Source: Pseudomonas siliginis
GTDB lineage: Bacteria > Pseudomonadota > Gammaproteobacteria > Pseudomonadales > Pseudomonadaceae
DNA: 64,000 bases
NCBI RefSeq assembly: GCF_019145195.1
Contig: NZ_JAHSTW010000006.1
Span: forward strand, 248,001-312,000
Direction: 5' to 3'
Both the position numbers and the translations under genes were made by a program. This document shows, in pieces, positions 40,201 to 48,397 of the stretch (position 1 is its first letter; every line of letters begins with the position of its first letter). The notes under the pieces were generated by a model, which was not told the DNA's origin, did not search any database, and saw only the letters and a program-made list of their open reading frames with translations.

Positions 40201-41328
40201 GGGGCAGGTCAGGCTTTCCTGACGGCATGGTGTGTCGATGGCAAAGTCGCTGTGGCCGATATCGGTCAGGGCAGGGAGCTGGCGCTGCTCGGTCTGACCC
40301 CGGATCAAAGCGCTGTCTGGTTGCTTGAGGTCAGCGCCGGACAACTTTACCGCCAGCCGCTGATGGCGATCGAAGCACTGCGGGGAGCTTTTTCAGCCGA
40401 GCATCGTCTGGTGAAGCCGCAGTTGCTGGCCAAGGCGGAAAAAGTCTGGACGTCATGGGCCTTTAGCGAGGTGCGGCGCCAGGGCGAAGGGCTGGAGGCG
40501 CAGACCCTCGACGGGGTGCATCTGCAATTGCTGGATAACCAGCCGGCAATGATCGTAGGCGTGGAAAATCGCTGGTCTCATGTGCCGGGGCAGAGCGATC
40601 AACAGTTACGTGCACGCCTGCGAGCATTGTTGCACGGGCATGCCCACGCGCCTGTCATACAAGTGGCAAGTGCAACCGGACGCTATCTGTATTACCTGCC
40701 GCAACTTGACCGGCTGTTCGATCTGGCCGGTCGCAGTGACGGACAGTGGTCGGCATTCCTCGGTACGCGCGGGTCGAAGCAGCCGATGCTGTTCGACCCG
40801 GTCGACCAACTGATTTTCAGCGCCGGCCCGAACGACGGCGTCTGGCTGCCCGGCAGTTATGCCCATCGCGACGCCGAGGTCATGGTGCTTGAGGTGGGTG
40901 ATGACATCACAGAGATCGAAACATTGTTGCCCGATGGCGTCACCAGGCTGCTGCTGGCTTCCGGTGCGCAGACCTCGGGTTATCGGCTGGCGCAAGCGTC
41001 CTTCCAGCGGTTGGACTGCATCGTGGTCGATGGACGACAGGCTTCGGATGCTGAAACGGCGGAACCTTGCCTGCTGGATCTGGATCTGGACGAATGCGGG
41101 CATTGGTGGATGTCACGGGTCGATGACGATGTGGTGCTGACCGATCCGGACTCCGGACACAGTCTGATCGTGCGCAATTTCGACGGACAACGCCCACTGC
41201 TACTGATGCTGCCCGTTGCCGGGCGGCCACATACCTTGACGCTGGCTCAAGGGCTGCAAGCCTATGCCACTGTGCGCGGCGCAGAGGCCACGGTGAGCCT
41301 GACAGCGGTGATCGCAGCGCTGCGCTGA
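34222..41328 (+). CDS. LifA/Efa1- and clostridial-toxin-like protein: glycosyltransferase, C58 protease and translocation region
   Basis: A 2368-aa toxin. The start at 34222 has AAGGAG 6 bases upstream. Residues about 105-330 are a TcdA/TcdB-type glycosyltransferase: VIHFVWVGG at 111-119 (nucleotide-sugar binding Trp), NLWYDSD, then ASDVVRLQAELREGG and the catalytic DMD motif at 299-301. Residues about 800-960 form a YopT-like C58 cysteine protease with a full candidate triad: C827 (GRRCYPLALLM), H914 (DTGDHALLLAK) and D933 (YRFYDPNFALYGF). Residues about 1155-1300 are a long Ala/Gly/Val-rich hydrophobic region resembling the TcdA/TcdB translocation segment (AALSLDIVALAAGGTVGAFA). The last 1000 residues are beta-rich and unassigned, possibly receptor binding. 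There is no signal peptide and no secretion or immunity gene nearby. The order GT then C58 is that of the lymphostatin family. Confidence 0.82.
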   Translation: MALKNDYSFGRAFISAQEYSVLSKALRELSATPQYQALNDCYQQAGQTTDPVSLLSLASLFQEQLAALLKRKKTPVPVAVDDIARGLQSYLARLSTTVEMLSGLTRPVPKVIHFVWVGGSEVGVNQRDYMNIWRQVMAAEGYRFNLWYDSDALLAFEMNRVILDSARADVMTTGGSQLNHAAQLATMIEDRARVLKQQMFDYLSQPRWKGRTDEARIDLMVRAYGKDRATLQDFRQRCLDSHLAMVGPDLQLRDVTHAFADDLLADVYRREVSMRGNFAAASDVVRLQAELREGGRYTDMDYLPPLLDKLGGVDISDYSQTQKIAVLQLLLNNNPQLMPGRDPQHYPDRTDSLLEQHKQLLEDFARSKPDVLELFVPPQTVEAGENGFRMGLQINEEMNAHFIAQPGSGMTMSIMQVIRLNYDVLAEVEKRMANSASGWADGETLTTVAATVIEEMLVRSNFTSWNEAYAYQLLKAVVTYYQDGIRNDAGGTVTLTGPGAALAGLHEYVEANCDPFFTRQVLAQQRLREGYNVNTEEETISGWIVRGTEKDWLEMEHARWAEGKLKSRYAGRLSDLLSDRSLTFERGWPVVEGKQVLLTAVLQRLMDDLGEPFIRAMRDKLSGEVTFDQAVVIDFDTRQQVLAQGPVVVPSSRGADSVSHLNELFSRIAHGTLPLEQLSPAMRVVLGGIFGATSVDDGGFADTWQQVRDLAIATDRDGTFARYDAIEKAVRQRRSAAFENGLERDLPTATSTTRELKVQAMSEPLTLRQWGERIGQIKRSARQEFRTQILQRSGQVRDTFFKAGAVSVKQLPQDLLQHNAGDPGRRCYPLALLMGAAIAAGETAERALVGHVASASVSPDELGSRALRSALDELRALPTGKVGCVRGVQRLDGIMAALDASAVPAVLLLDTGDHALLLAKVRTGEHAAYRFYDPNFALYGFADGAQLQRGVERYLSADDNALAKLYGLGEMATAQFTVTELDTAAIAERRLSSDLRVDSFLHNVALADPQGASIWQKQALARTRSLGENARLGTSLAQLDARYWASEFEQATERLRREHKVARDYVPLLDTLGNNADGGHSITLIDPRNAQNTLTVITRDSRFQKLRQYVERVVQGGAARPGQTADHDGGSRLSFAFAIQTLISEMRQRDYRAGDTVPALTVALQIQVYVSYAQLGFGVASDAVQIVQLVRQVAAAERALQQGSFAARLAGQAATGVGVAFSVANIGFDISNLTQAENYEQRARFSTSLAFNTAALSLDIVALAAGGTVGAFAAALSVPLLGVGIGVTAIASNLGQIMDKAAAIGEHLSQIHDAYQQSYESVGAVLQFPALAVITELDLHSRRVAFEGQKFYPWKGSALELPQYDDDPARRHAAINIPIAFQRPAVGSVWGTLPEELVLPCSPICYYGYEYQLGSAGTAPFSTTRYPQLHDRLAYQLEYDALGNRVFYLFSTPFAPHLLYKLHPVFMATTIKVQLSVEVSQLVVPDLPPEWREKIAYRITAPQGQYRIRLVPGLLAVNFEQAQGWERVTWTVQASWARVEQVSFREKPRDSIDSAPDMLVDGLVLNRFDGAIELAEGLFRIDWTGRSLHLIAVVLDYENNAATQLRSANMTASGIPAPVQRYLRAQVASGQLTAAYLPLRNFRVPFDSPNRPVVTTGYYDTARDRVLFARNLPQEVNEGVVLAGVSARHAWFYHPDHPSLWRVDVLTGTVQHRYRLKNPRMGSTIIGCRQQADGALRIAQKLTAEALHGTTTIEYRITGQHVELTACQIAFAAEDYRFEPREALRQTDAPDKGVSSDMAASSSDWSCAPFIVVEGYAGSQLRDRAWLNKTTGKCIEARHDLSWPEDLLMLMPSSPENNAVLFYSQQERTISRGIEPRVGHWQNVVIEHDVVEINLADQRYLATKDDGRLFEVDIVDVPAAAAIDDMIVFQYGVPSLAHRSDEAWLDQADKPSILRFVGVGQRWLQRNPDWLSALHSLATVAALLPLPVFGLRDGAGQAFLTAWCVDGKVAVADIGQGRELALLGLTPDQSAVWLLEVSAGQLYRQPLMAIEALRGAFSAEHRLVKPQLLAKAEKVWTSWAFSEVRRQGEGLEAQTLDGVHLQLLDNQPAMIVGVENRWSHVPGQSDQQLRARLRALLHGHAHAPVIQVASATGRYLYYLPQLDRLFDLAGRSDGQWSAFLGTRGSKQPMLFDPVDQLIFSAGPNDGVWLPGSYAHRDAEVMVLEVGDDITEIETLLPDGVTRLLLASGAQTSGYRLAQASFQRLDCIVVDGRQASDAETAEPCLLDLDLDECGHWWMSRVDDDVVLTDPDSGHSLIVRNFDGQRPLLLMLPVAGRPHTLTLAQGLQAYATVRGAEATVSLTAVIAALR

Positions 41329-41343
41329 GGTCGCTCCGCACAG

Positions 41344-41380
41344 CAAAACGCCGCGAACGGTGACCGTACGCGGCGTTTTG
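41344..41380. terminator. Bidirectional intrinsic terminator between the toxin gene and marC
   Basis: A 12-bp perfect stem (CAAAACGCCGCG / CGCGGCGTTTTG) has A- and T-runs at its outer ends, so it can terminate both convergent transcripts. Confidence 0.9.
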
Positions 41381-41406
41381 TTGTGGCGGTTGCGCTGCGA
41401 CAATGC

Positions 41407-42003
41407 TCAAGGCACCAGATAACCCTTCACTCCGGTAAAGATGATTTGCGCTGCCAGCGCGCAAACGAACAATCCCATCAAGCGGCTGACAATCTGCAAG
41501 CCCTGATCGCCGAGAATCCGCTCGATGCGATTGGACAGATACAGCACCACTCCGACAGTAAAGCTGGCCAGGGCGATACTCATGATTGCAGTGAGCTTGT
41601 CGTCCCAGTGCGGCTGGCTGACACCCATCACCAGCAAGGCGCCGATGGTGCCGGGGCCGACCGTCAGCGGAATGGTCAGCGGCACGATGGTCACGTCCTG
41701 CTGCACATTGTCGGCCTGCACCGCCGGTTTGCCCTGAGCCATGCCCAGCGCGGAAATGAACAGCACGCTGCCGGCACCGATGCGGAAGGCGTCTACGGTG
41801 ATGCCGAAGACATCGAAAATCACCCGCCCGAACAAATACAGCAGCACACTGGAAATCAGTGTGGCGAGGGCGACCTTCCACGCCAGACGCCGCTGTTCCT
41901 TGCGCGAATAGCCACGGGTCAGGCTGATAAAGCAGGACAACACGAAGAACGGGCTGTAGAGCACCAGCATCTTCAGATAAACGCTGAACAACACATGGAG
42001 CAT
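41407..42003 (-). CDS. MarC-family integral membrane protein
   Basis: A 198-aa protein with six predicted membrane helices (MLVLYSPFFVLSCFISL, LATLISSVLLYLFG, IMSIALASFTVGVVLYL and LFVCALAAQIIFTG among them) and the family motif TIPLTVGPGTIGALLVMG. The MarC/YchE/YhgN family has no proven function; early links to antibiotic resistance were withdrawn. It is 62 bases downstream of retS in the same direction and could be co-transcribed with it. Confidence 0.9.
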   Translation of the reverse strand: MLHVLFSVYLKMLVLYSPFFVLSCFISLTRGYSRKEQRRLAWKVALATLISSVLLYLFGRVIFDVFGITVDAFRIGAGSVLFISALGMAQGKPAVQADNVQQDVTIVPLTIPLTVGPGTIGALLVMGVSQPHWDDKLTAIMSIALASFTVGVVLYLSNRIERILGDQGLQIVSRLMGLFVCALAAQIIFTGVKGYLVP

Positions 42004-42065
42004 GATGCAAGCTCACTGGCGATGGAGTCGGGGGGAGTCTATCAGGCACCGCAGATTCTGTCGGT

Positions 42066-44843
42066 TTACGACGGCTGGGTCGTGGCCCGGTTCTGCTGAT
42101 CGCGTTGGGCAACCCAGTGTTCGATCAACTCGCGCAACTGGGAGAGCTCGACCGGTTTGGACATGTGCCCGTCCATGCCGGCCTGTCGGGCGCGCTCCTT
42201 GTGTTCGGCGAGAATGTGCGCGGTGAGGGCTACAACCGGTGTGCGGATGCGCTGATTGCTGACTTCCCAGGCGCGCAGTTGCTGAGTGGCGGAGAAGCCA
42301 TCGAGGATCGGCATTTCACAATCCATCAGCACCAGGTCGTAACGCTGGGCCTTCATCGCTTGCAGCGCTTCTTCGCCATTGCTCGCGGTGTCCGGTTGCA
42401 GGTTGAGCTTGCCGAGCATGCCACGGATCACTTTGGTCGAAATGGTGTTGTCTTCGGCGACGAGGATGCGGAAGTCGCTGGGCACTTTGGCCGCTGTGGC
42501 CGCCGTAACGACCTGCGGCTGGAACGCGACCTGGCCCTTGTTGCGTTGATTGAGCTCGTCAGCCAGCGTGGTCTTGAGCGTATAGCCGGCCACCGGTTTG
42601 GCCAGTATTCGTTTGATCCCCGAATTGCGCGCAATGATCTTGCTCGGCGCGTTGCTGATGCCGGTGAGCATGATCAGCAGAATGTCGTGGTTCAGGCTCG
42701 GGTCTTCCTTGATCTTCGCTGCCAGTTGCATGCCGGTCATGCCGGGCATGTTCTGGTCGAGCAGAACCACATCGAAGTAATCGCGCAGGTGCGCCTTGGT
42801 GCGCAGCAGCGCCAACGCTTCCTTGCCCGACGGCACGGCGCTGACATTCAGGCCCCAGGCGCTGCACTGCTGCACCAGTACCTTGCGGCAGGTGTCGTTA
42901 TCGTCGACCACCAGCACCCGCGCGCCTTGCAGCGGGCTGTCCAGATCGGAGGTCGGATGTTCGAGGCGATCCGGGTCCAGTGGCAAGGTCAGCCACAAAG
43001 TGCTGCCTTGGGTGGCGCCGCTCTTGATGCCGAACTCGCCTTGCATCAGACGGATCAGTTGGCGCGCAATCACCAGGCCGAGATTGCCGCCCAGGCGATT
43101 GGCCGAGAGGAAGTGCTTGCTGTGCAATTCGGCGTGCAACAGTGCTTCGCGCTCTTCCGGCTCCATCGGCACGCCACTGTCCTGCACGGCAATGCGCAGG
43201 CGCGGTTTGCTGCTGCGCTCATCCAGTGCAACGACGATCAACACTTCGCCTTCTTCGGTTTTCTTCAGGGCATTTTCCAGCAGGCTCAGCAAGGTCTGGC
43301 GCAGGCGCGTCGGATCGCCGCTGATCACCCGTGGCACTTGCGGCTGGATGAAGCTGATCAGCTCGACGTTCTGTTGTTCGGCCTTGGCCCGGTAGATGCT
43401 CAGGCAATCGTCGATCAGCGCGTTGAGGTCGAACTGCACGTCATCGAGTTCGATCTGCCCGGATTCGAGCTTGGAGATGTCGAGGATCTCGTTGATCAGC
43501 GTCAGCAGTTCGTTGCCGGCGCTGTGGATGGTCTGCACGTAATCGCGTTGCTTGACCGACAGCGGCGTGCCCAGCAGCAGCTCGGTCATGCCCAGTACAC
43601 CGTTCATCGGTGTGCGGATTTCGTGGCTGATCTTGGCGAGGAATTCGGCTTTGGCGTTGATTTCGGCGTTGCTTGCCGCCAGGTCGCGGCTGATGCTGAA
43701 ACGACTTTCAGTGATGCTGCGCTGTCGCTCGCCCAAGGCGACGCTCATCAGCAGACCGCTGATGCAGATGAACACCATCAGCGTCATGATCAGGCCTTGC
43801 GGCGTGACCAGGGTCAGCCCCAGTAGCGCCGGCAGGATAACCAGGGTGCCGATGTTGAACACGATCATGGCGGCGACGAACAGACGCGCCGGGCGATAGC
43901 CCTTCTGCCAGTGATAGAAACCCACCAGCAACATGCTCAGGCCGGCCAATGCGACCAATGCGTAGGTGATGATGTTCAGCGGCAAGGTGTTGACGAACAG
44001 CAGCAACAGGCTGCACGTGACGATCAACAGAATGTCGCCCCACAGCAGTTTGTTCAGCGGATGCTGGCCCAGTGGCGCAAAGAAGCGCAGGGCGAACATC
44101 AAACCGGCTGGGGCGGTCAGCAGCAGTGCCAGATAAGCGCCCGGCGTCTGGATCGCATGCCAGTTCGGCAGCCACGGCCCGGCGAGGTTGAGCAACAGAA
44201 ACAGACTCAGCCCGAGCAGCCCTTCACAGATCGCCAGCCACAGACTGCTGCGCGAGCGCGAGTAGGCGTAGCGCACCAGGTTGTGCAGCAGGAGCATGGC
44301 GAGGCAGCCGAACAGCAGGCCGAAGATCAGCGTTTGCTTCTGATCGGCTGCGCCTTCGATTGCCGCTTGCAGGGTGATGTGCGGGCGTAGCTGATGGCCG
44401 GAGACCATGCGCACGTAGACGTCCAGCGGCTTGTCGGCCTGGGGCAGCGGCAGCATGAAATCGCTGCTTGGCAATGGATGCTCGGCCTGGGGCCGCTCGT
44501 TGCCGGTATTGCGTTGCTCGATCAGCCGGTCGCCGTCGAGCACGTAGAGATTGAGTTGGGACAGGTCGGGGGCAAAGATGCGCAGCACTTGTTCGTGCTT
44601 GCCCGGCGCCAGTTTGAAGCGCAGCCACAGGGCGCCCTCGGGTTCGGCCGCGGTCAGGCGGTCAAGCTCGATGGGACTGAATTGATTGGTGTAGCGAGCG
44701 GAGCGGATGTCGCTCAGTTGCAGGATGCCCTGATCGTCAAGCAATACCGACCAGCCACTGCCTTGCGCGGCCTGGGCCGGGAGCATGCAGAGCAAGGTCA
44801 TCAGCGTGACGGTGAAGCTTATGGCAATCCTGAGCCAGCGCAC
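42066..44843 (-). CDS. retS: Hybrid sensor kinase RetS (GacS antagonist)
   Basis: Membrane hybrid kinase that binds GacS and blocks the Gac/Rsm switch to chronic lifestyle, biofilm and secondary metabolism. A GTG start at 44843 is chosen: GAAGGGA lies about 7 bases upstream and the product begins with a clean signal peptide (MRWLRIAISFTVTLMTLLCM). The frame is open to an ATG at 44918. The order of its 925 residues is: periplasmic 7TMR-DISM extracellular domain (WSVLLDDQGILQLSDI), seven membrane helices, histidine kinase (H407 in FLAKISHEIRTPMNG; modified ATP-binding boxes ENALKKTEEGEV and RLGGNLGLVIARQL) and two receivers (VVLLDQNMPGMTG and LVLMDCEMPILDG). Its position downstream of purD matches P. 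aeruginosa PA4856. Confidence 0.93.
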   Translation of the reverse strand: MRWLRIAISFTVTLMTLLCMLPAQAAQGSGWSVLLDDQGILQLSDIRSARYTNQFSPIELDRLTAAEPEGALWLRFKLAPGKHEQVLRIFAPDLSQLNLYVLDGDRLIEQRNTGNERPQAEHPLPSSDFMLPLPQADKPLDVYVRMVSGHQLRPHITLQAAIEGAADQKQTLIFGLLFGCLAMLLLHNLVRYAYSRSRSSLWLAICEGLLGLSLFLLLNLAGPWLPNWHAIQTPGAYLALLLTAPAGLMFALRFFAPLGQHPLNKLLWGDILLIVTCSLLLLFVNTLPLNIITYALVALAGLSMLLVGFYHWQKGYRPARLFVAAMIVFNIGTLVILPALLGLTLVTPQGLIMTLMVFICISGLLMSVALGERQRSITESRFSISRDLAASNAEINAKAEFLAKISHEIRTPMNGVLGMTELLLGTPLSVKQRDYVQTIHSAGNELLTLINEILDISKLESGQIELDDVQFDLNALIDDCLSIYRAKAEQQNVELISFIQPQVPRVISGDPTRLRQTLLSLLENALKKTEEGEVLIVVALDERSSKPRLRIAVQDSGVPMEPEEREALLHAELHSKHFLSANRLGGNLGLVIARQLIRLMQGEFGIKSGATQGSTLWLTLPLDPDRLEHPTSDLDSPLQGARVLVVDDNDTCRKVLVQQCSAWGLNVSAVPSGKEALALLRTKAHLRDYFDVVLLDQNMPGMTGMQLAAKIKEDPSLNHDILLIMLTGISNAPSKIIARNSGIKRILAKPVAGYTLKTTLADELNQRNKGQVAFQPQVVTAATAAKVPSDFRILVAEDNTISTKVIRGMLGKLNLQPDTASNGEEALQAMKAQRYDLVLMDCEMPILDGFSATQQLRAWEVSNQRIRTPVVALTAHILAEHKERARQAGMDGHMSKPVELSQLRELIEHWVAQRDQQNRATTQPS

Positions 44844-44942
44844 GGCGAAATCCCTTCGTAGGTTGATGCCAGAATATAACGATGCGCGACGACCGAACAG
44901 CCCGGCGAGGAATGGCATCCCGCGCCGGGCCTGATGGATCGC

Positions 44943-46238
44943 TTACTCCTGGGTTTCGCCGCGTTCACGGGCAATGGCGCGGTAGCCGATGTCCTTGCGG
45001 TAGAAGCAGCCTTCCCAGTCGATGGCAGCGGCAAGTTTGTAGGCCTGCTGCTGAGCTTCACCCACGGTGGCGCCCATGGCCGTGGCACACAGTACACGAC
45101 CACCGGCAGTAACGACCTGACCGTCCTTCAACGCGGTGCCGGCGTGGAAGACTTTGCCTTCCAGACCTGACGCTGCGTCCAGACCGTTGATCGCTGCGCC
45201 TTTGGCGTAGTCGCCCGGGTAGCCGCCTGCAGCCAGAACGATGCCAACGCTCGGACGCGGATCCCACTGTGCTTCGATCTTGTCCAGCGCTTGCGCCAAT
45301 GCGGCTTCAACCAGCAGCACCAGGCTCGATTGCAGACGCAGCATCACCGGTTGGGTTTCCGGATCGCCGAAGCGGCAGTTGAACTCGATGACCTTCGGAT
45401 TGCCGGCCTTGTCGATCATCAGACCGGCATAAAGGAAACCAGTGTAGACGTTGCCTTCCTCGGCCATGCCGCGCACGGTCGGCCAGATCACTTGGTCCAT
45501 CACGCGCTGATGCACGTCGGCGGTGACCACCGGGGCAGGGGAGTAAGCACCCATGCCGCCAGTGTTCGGGCCGCTGTCGCCGTCGCCGACGCGTTTGTGA
45601 TCCTGGCTGGTGGCCATCGGCAGCACGTTCTTGCCGTCGACCATGACGATGAACGAAGCTTCTTCGCCGTCGAGGAATTCTTCGATCACCACGCGTGAAC
45701 CGGCGTCGCCAAACGAGTTGCCGGCGAGCATGTCACGCACGGCGTCTTCGGCTTCGGCCAGGGTCATGGCGACGATCACGCCTTTGCCGGCAGCCAGGCC
45801 ATCGGCCTTGATCACGATCGGCGCGCCTTTTTCACGCAGATAAGCCAGGGCCGGCTCGATCTCGGTGAAATTCTGGTAATCGGCGGTCGGGATCTTGTGG
45901 CGGGCGAGGAAATCCTTGGTGAACGCTTTCGAGCCTTCCAGTTGCGCAGCACCGGCGGTCGGACCGAAGCAGTCCAGGCCACGGGAGCGGAACAGATCGA
46001 CCACGCCAGCCACCAGCGGCACTTCCGGGCCGACGATGGTCAGGGAAACGTTCTTTTCCGCGAAGTCAGCCAGTTGCTCCAGGGCCAGCACGTCGATGGC
46101 GACGTTCTCGCACTTGGCTTCAATGGCGGTGCCAGCGTTGCCCGGTGCAACGAAAACCTTCTGCACACGCGGATCCTGAGCCACTTTCCAGGCCAGAGCG
46201 TGTTCACGGCCACCGCTGCCAATGATCAAAACATTCAT
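44943..46238 (-). CDS. purD: Phosphoribosylamine-glycine ligase PurD
   Basis: ATP-grasp ligase for the second step of purine synthesis, making GAR from phosphoribosylamine and glycine. It is 431 aa from MNVLIIGSGGREHALAWKVA, with the ATP-grasp signatures IVIKADGLAAGKGVIVAMT, RVVIEEFLDGEEASFIV and the RFGDPETQPVMLRL motif. It follows purH across a REP doublet, the standard purHD order. Confidence 0.98.
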   Translation of the reverse strand: MNVLIIGSGGREHALAWKVAQDPRVQKVFVAPGNAGTAIEAKCENVAIDVLALEQLADFAEKNVSLTIVGPEVPLVAGVVDLFRSRGLDCFGPTAGAAQLEGSKAFTKDFLARHKIPTADYQNFTEIEPALAYLREKGAPIVIKADGLAAGKGVIVAMTLAEAEDAVRDMLAGNSFGDAGSRVVIEEFLDGEEASFIVMVDGKNVLPMATSQDHKRVGDGDSGPNTGGMGAYSPAPVVTADVHQRVMDQVIWPTVRGMAEEGNVYTGFLYAGLMIDKAGNPKVIEFNCRFGDPETQPVMLRLQSSLVLLVEAALAQALDKIEAQWDPRPSVGIVLAAGGYPGDYAKGAAINGLDAASGLEGKVFHAGTALKDGQVVTAGGRVLCATAMGATVGEAQQQAYKLAAAIDWEGCFYRKDIGYRAIARERGETQE

Positions 46239-46283
46239 TTCAAAAACCTCAAAAATCTGTCAGGCGCTGCTGGAGCGCTTTAT

Positions 46284-46371
46284 GTGGGAGCGAGCCTGCT
46301 CGCGAAAGCGGTGTGTCAGTCAACGTCAACGTCGCTGGCAGATTGCATTCGCGAGCAGGCTCGCTCCCACA
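46284..46371. repeat. REP doublet (REPIN-like) between purH and purD
   Basis: Inverted pair of the TGTGGGAGCGAGCCTGCTCGCGAA element with a spacer of about 40 bases, filling most of the 147-base purH-purD gap. Confidence 0.9.
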
Positions 46372-46385
46372 TTTGAATCGGTGTA

Positions 46386-47993
46386 TCAGTGACGGAAGTG
46401 GCGCATGCCGGTGAATACCATTGCGATGCCGGCTTCATCAGCAGCAGCAATCACTTCGTTGTCACGCATCGAGCCGCCCGGCTGGATCACCGCAGTGATG
46501 CCGACCTTGGCCGCATTGTCCAGACCGTCGCGGAACGGGAAGAATGCATCGGACGCCATGACCGAACCGGCCACCTGCAAACCGGCGTGTTCAGCCTTGA
46601 TCGCAGCGATACGCGCCGAGTTGACGCGGCTCATCTGGCCGGCGCCGACACCGATGGTCTGGCGGTTCTTGGCATAGACGATGGCGTTGGATTTGACGTA
46701 CTTGGCGACTTTCCAAGCGAAGATCAGATCGTGGATTTCCTGTTCGGTCGGCGCGCGTTTGGTCACCACTTTCAGGTCATCGGCGCTGATCATGCCGATA
46801 TCGCGGCTCTGCACCAGCAGGCCACCGTTGACGCGCTTGTAATCCCAGGCAGCGGCGCGCTCAGCCGACCACTCGCCGCAGGCCAGCAGGCGTACGTTGG
46901 CTTTCGCGGCAACAATGGCACGGGCTTCTTCGCTGACCGATGGGGCGATGATCACTTCAACGAACTGGCGCTCGACGATCGCTTTGGCGGTCTCGGCATC
47001 CAGTTCACGGTTGAAGGCGATGATGCCGCCGAACGCCGACTCGGTGTCGGTGGCGTAGGCCAGTTCGTAAGCCTGACGGATGCCGCCTTCAGCGTCCGGG
47101 CTGACCGCCACGCCGCACGGGTTGGCGTGCTTGACGATCACGCAGGCTGGCTTGACGAAGCTCTTCACGCATTCCAGCGCGGCATCGGTGTCAGCGACGT
47201 TGTTGTACGACAGTTCCTTGCCTTGCAACTGGGTGGCGGTGGCGATGCCGACTTCGGCAGGCTTGGCTTCCACGTAGAACGCCGCGCTCTGGTGCGGGTT
47301 CTCGCCGTAGCGCATTTCCTGAGCCTTGATGAACTGGCTGTTGAAGGTGCGCGGGAATTCGCTGCGACCTTCAGTGCTCAACGTTTCAGCGGCCTGGTTC
47401 ACGGTGCCCATGTAGTTGGCGATCATGCCGTCGTAGGCGGCGGTGTGTTCGAAGGCCTTGAGCATCAGGTCAAAACGCTGAGCGTAGGTCAGGCCGCCGG
47501 CCTTGAGGTTTTCCAGGACGTTGGCGTAATCGCTGGCATTCACCACGATGGCCACGTCTTTATGGTTTTTCGCTGCCGAACGGACCATGGTCGGCCCGCC
47601 GATATCGATGTTCTCGATGGCGGTCGGCAGGTCGCAGCCTGGCTTGTTGATGGTCGCTTCGAACGGGTACAGGTTGACCGCTACCAGATCGATCGGCTTG
47701 ATGCCGTGCTCGTTCATGATCGCGTCGTCAGTACCGCGACGACCGAGGATGCCGCCGTGGATTTTCGGGTGCAGGGTTTTCACCCGACCGTCCATCATCT
47801 CGGCGAAACCGGTGTAGTCCGCGACTTCCACTGCGGCAACGCCGTTGTCGCGCAGCAGCTTGAACGTTCCGCCGGTGGAGAGGATCTCGACGCCCAGAGC
47901 TTCAAGCTCCTTGGCGAATTCGAGGATCCCGGTCTTGTCGGAAACGCTGATCAAGGCGCGGCGGATCGGCAGGCGGGTAGTCTGGTCGGTCAT
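46386..47993 (-). CDS. purH: Bifunctional AICAR formyltransferase / IMP cyclohydrolase PurH
   Basis: Catalyses the last two steps to IMP. The start at 47993 ([20 protein letters not shown]) has GGAA 8 bases upstream and gives 535 aa, the usual length. The N-terminal MGS-like cyclohydrolase domain shows [28 protein letters not shown] and [16 protein letters not shown]. The C-terminal transformylase domain shows [29 protein letters not shown] and [12 protein letters not shown]. It lies between fis and purD. Confidence 0.98.
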   Translation of the reverse strand: MTDQTTRLPIRRALISVSDKTGILEFAKELEALGVEILSTGGTFKLLRDNGVAAVEVADYTGFAEMMDGRVKTLHPKIHGGILGRRGTDDAIMNEHGIKPIDLVAVNLYPFEATINKPGCDLPTAIENIDIGGPTMVRSAAKNHKDVAIVVNASDYANVLENLKAGGLTYAQRFDLMLKAFEHTAAYDGMIANYMGTVNQAAETLSTEGRSEFPRTFNSQFIKAQEMRYGENPHQSAAFYVEAKPAEVGIATATQLQGKELSYNNVADTDAALECVKSFVKPACVIVKHANPCGVAVSPDAEGGIRQAYELAYATDTESAFGGIIAFNRELDAETAKAIVERQFVEVIIAPSVSEEARAIVAAKANVRLLACGEWSAERAAAWDYKRVNGGLLVQSRDIGMISADDLKVVTKRAPTEQEIHDLIFAWKVAKYVKSNAIVYAKNRQTIGVGAGQMSRVNSARIAAIKAEHAGLQVAGSVMASDAFFPFRDGLDNAAKVGITAVIQPGGSMRDNEVIAAADEAGIAMVFTGMRHFRH

Positions 47994-48025
47994 CTCAATT
48001 TCCATCAAAAGCAAAGGAAGTCAGC

Positions 48026-48061
48026 AAAAAAGGCGACCGTTTTTTACGCGGGCGCCTTTCT
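48026..48061 (-). terminator. Terminator of the dusB-fis operon
   Basis: Reading leftward, AAAGGCG pairs with CGCCTTT across a loop of about 17 bases and ends in a run of six T residues, 16 bases after the fis stop. Confidence 0.75.
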
Positions 48062-48076
48062 GGTTTGATTGAATGC

Positions 48077-48397
48077 TTACAGCAGATCGTACTGCTTGAG
48101 TTTCTTGCGCAGCGTGCCGCGGTTCAGTCCCAGCAGCTCACTGGCCTTGGTCTGGTTGCCCTTGACGTAGTTCATCACGCTTTCGAGCAGGGGCGCCTCG
48201 ACTTCGGACAGCACCAGGTTGTACACATCCGTGACGGACGCGCCCTCAAGGTGGGCGAAATAATTGTGCAGCGCCTTCTCGACACTCCCGCGAAGGGTCT
48301 GGCCTTCTTCGCTCGGCGTGTTGAGGTGCTGTTTCAAATTCACGTTGTCGCTCACGGGTGTTGTTCCACTCACTAAAGTCTCGGTCATCATCGTCAT
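48077..48397 (-). CDS. fis: DNA-binding protein Fis
   Basis: Nucleoid-associated DNA-bending protein of growth-phase control. It is 106 aa from [18 protein letters not shown]. The C-terminal helix-turn-helix is intact ([26 protein letters not shown]), preceded by the four-helix core with [12 protein letters not shown]. The ATG overlaps the dusB stop by 4 bases (48394-48397), the classical dusB-fis arrangement, with AAGGGG about 8 bases upstream. The start at 48391 is an alternative. Confidence 0.97.
   Translation of the reverse strand: MTMMTETLVSGTTPVSDNVNLKQHLNTPSEEGQTLRGSVEKALHNYFAHLEGASVTDVYNLVLSEVEAPLLESVMNYVKGNQTKASELLGLNRGTLRKKLKQYDLL

Noticed and set aside
41300..41406. Immunity gene for the large toxin
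   Set aside because: The space after the toxin stop contains only a bidirectional terminator before convergent marC.
46389..48068. 559-codon plus-strand frame opposite purH
   Set aside because: Antisense shadow of a strongly conserved purine gene.
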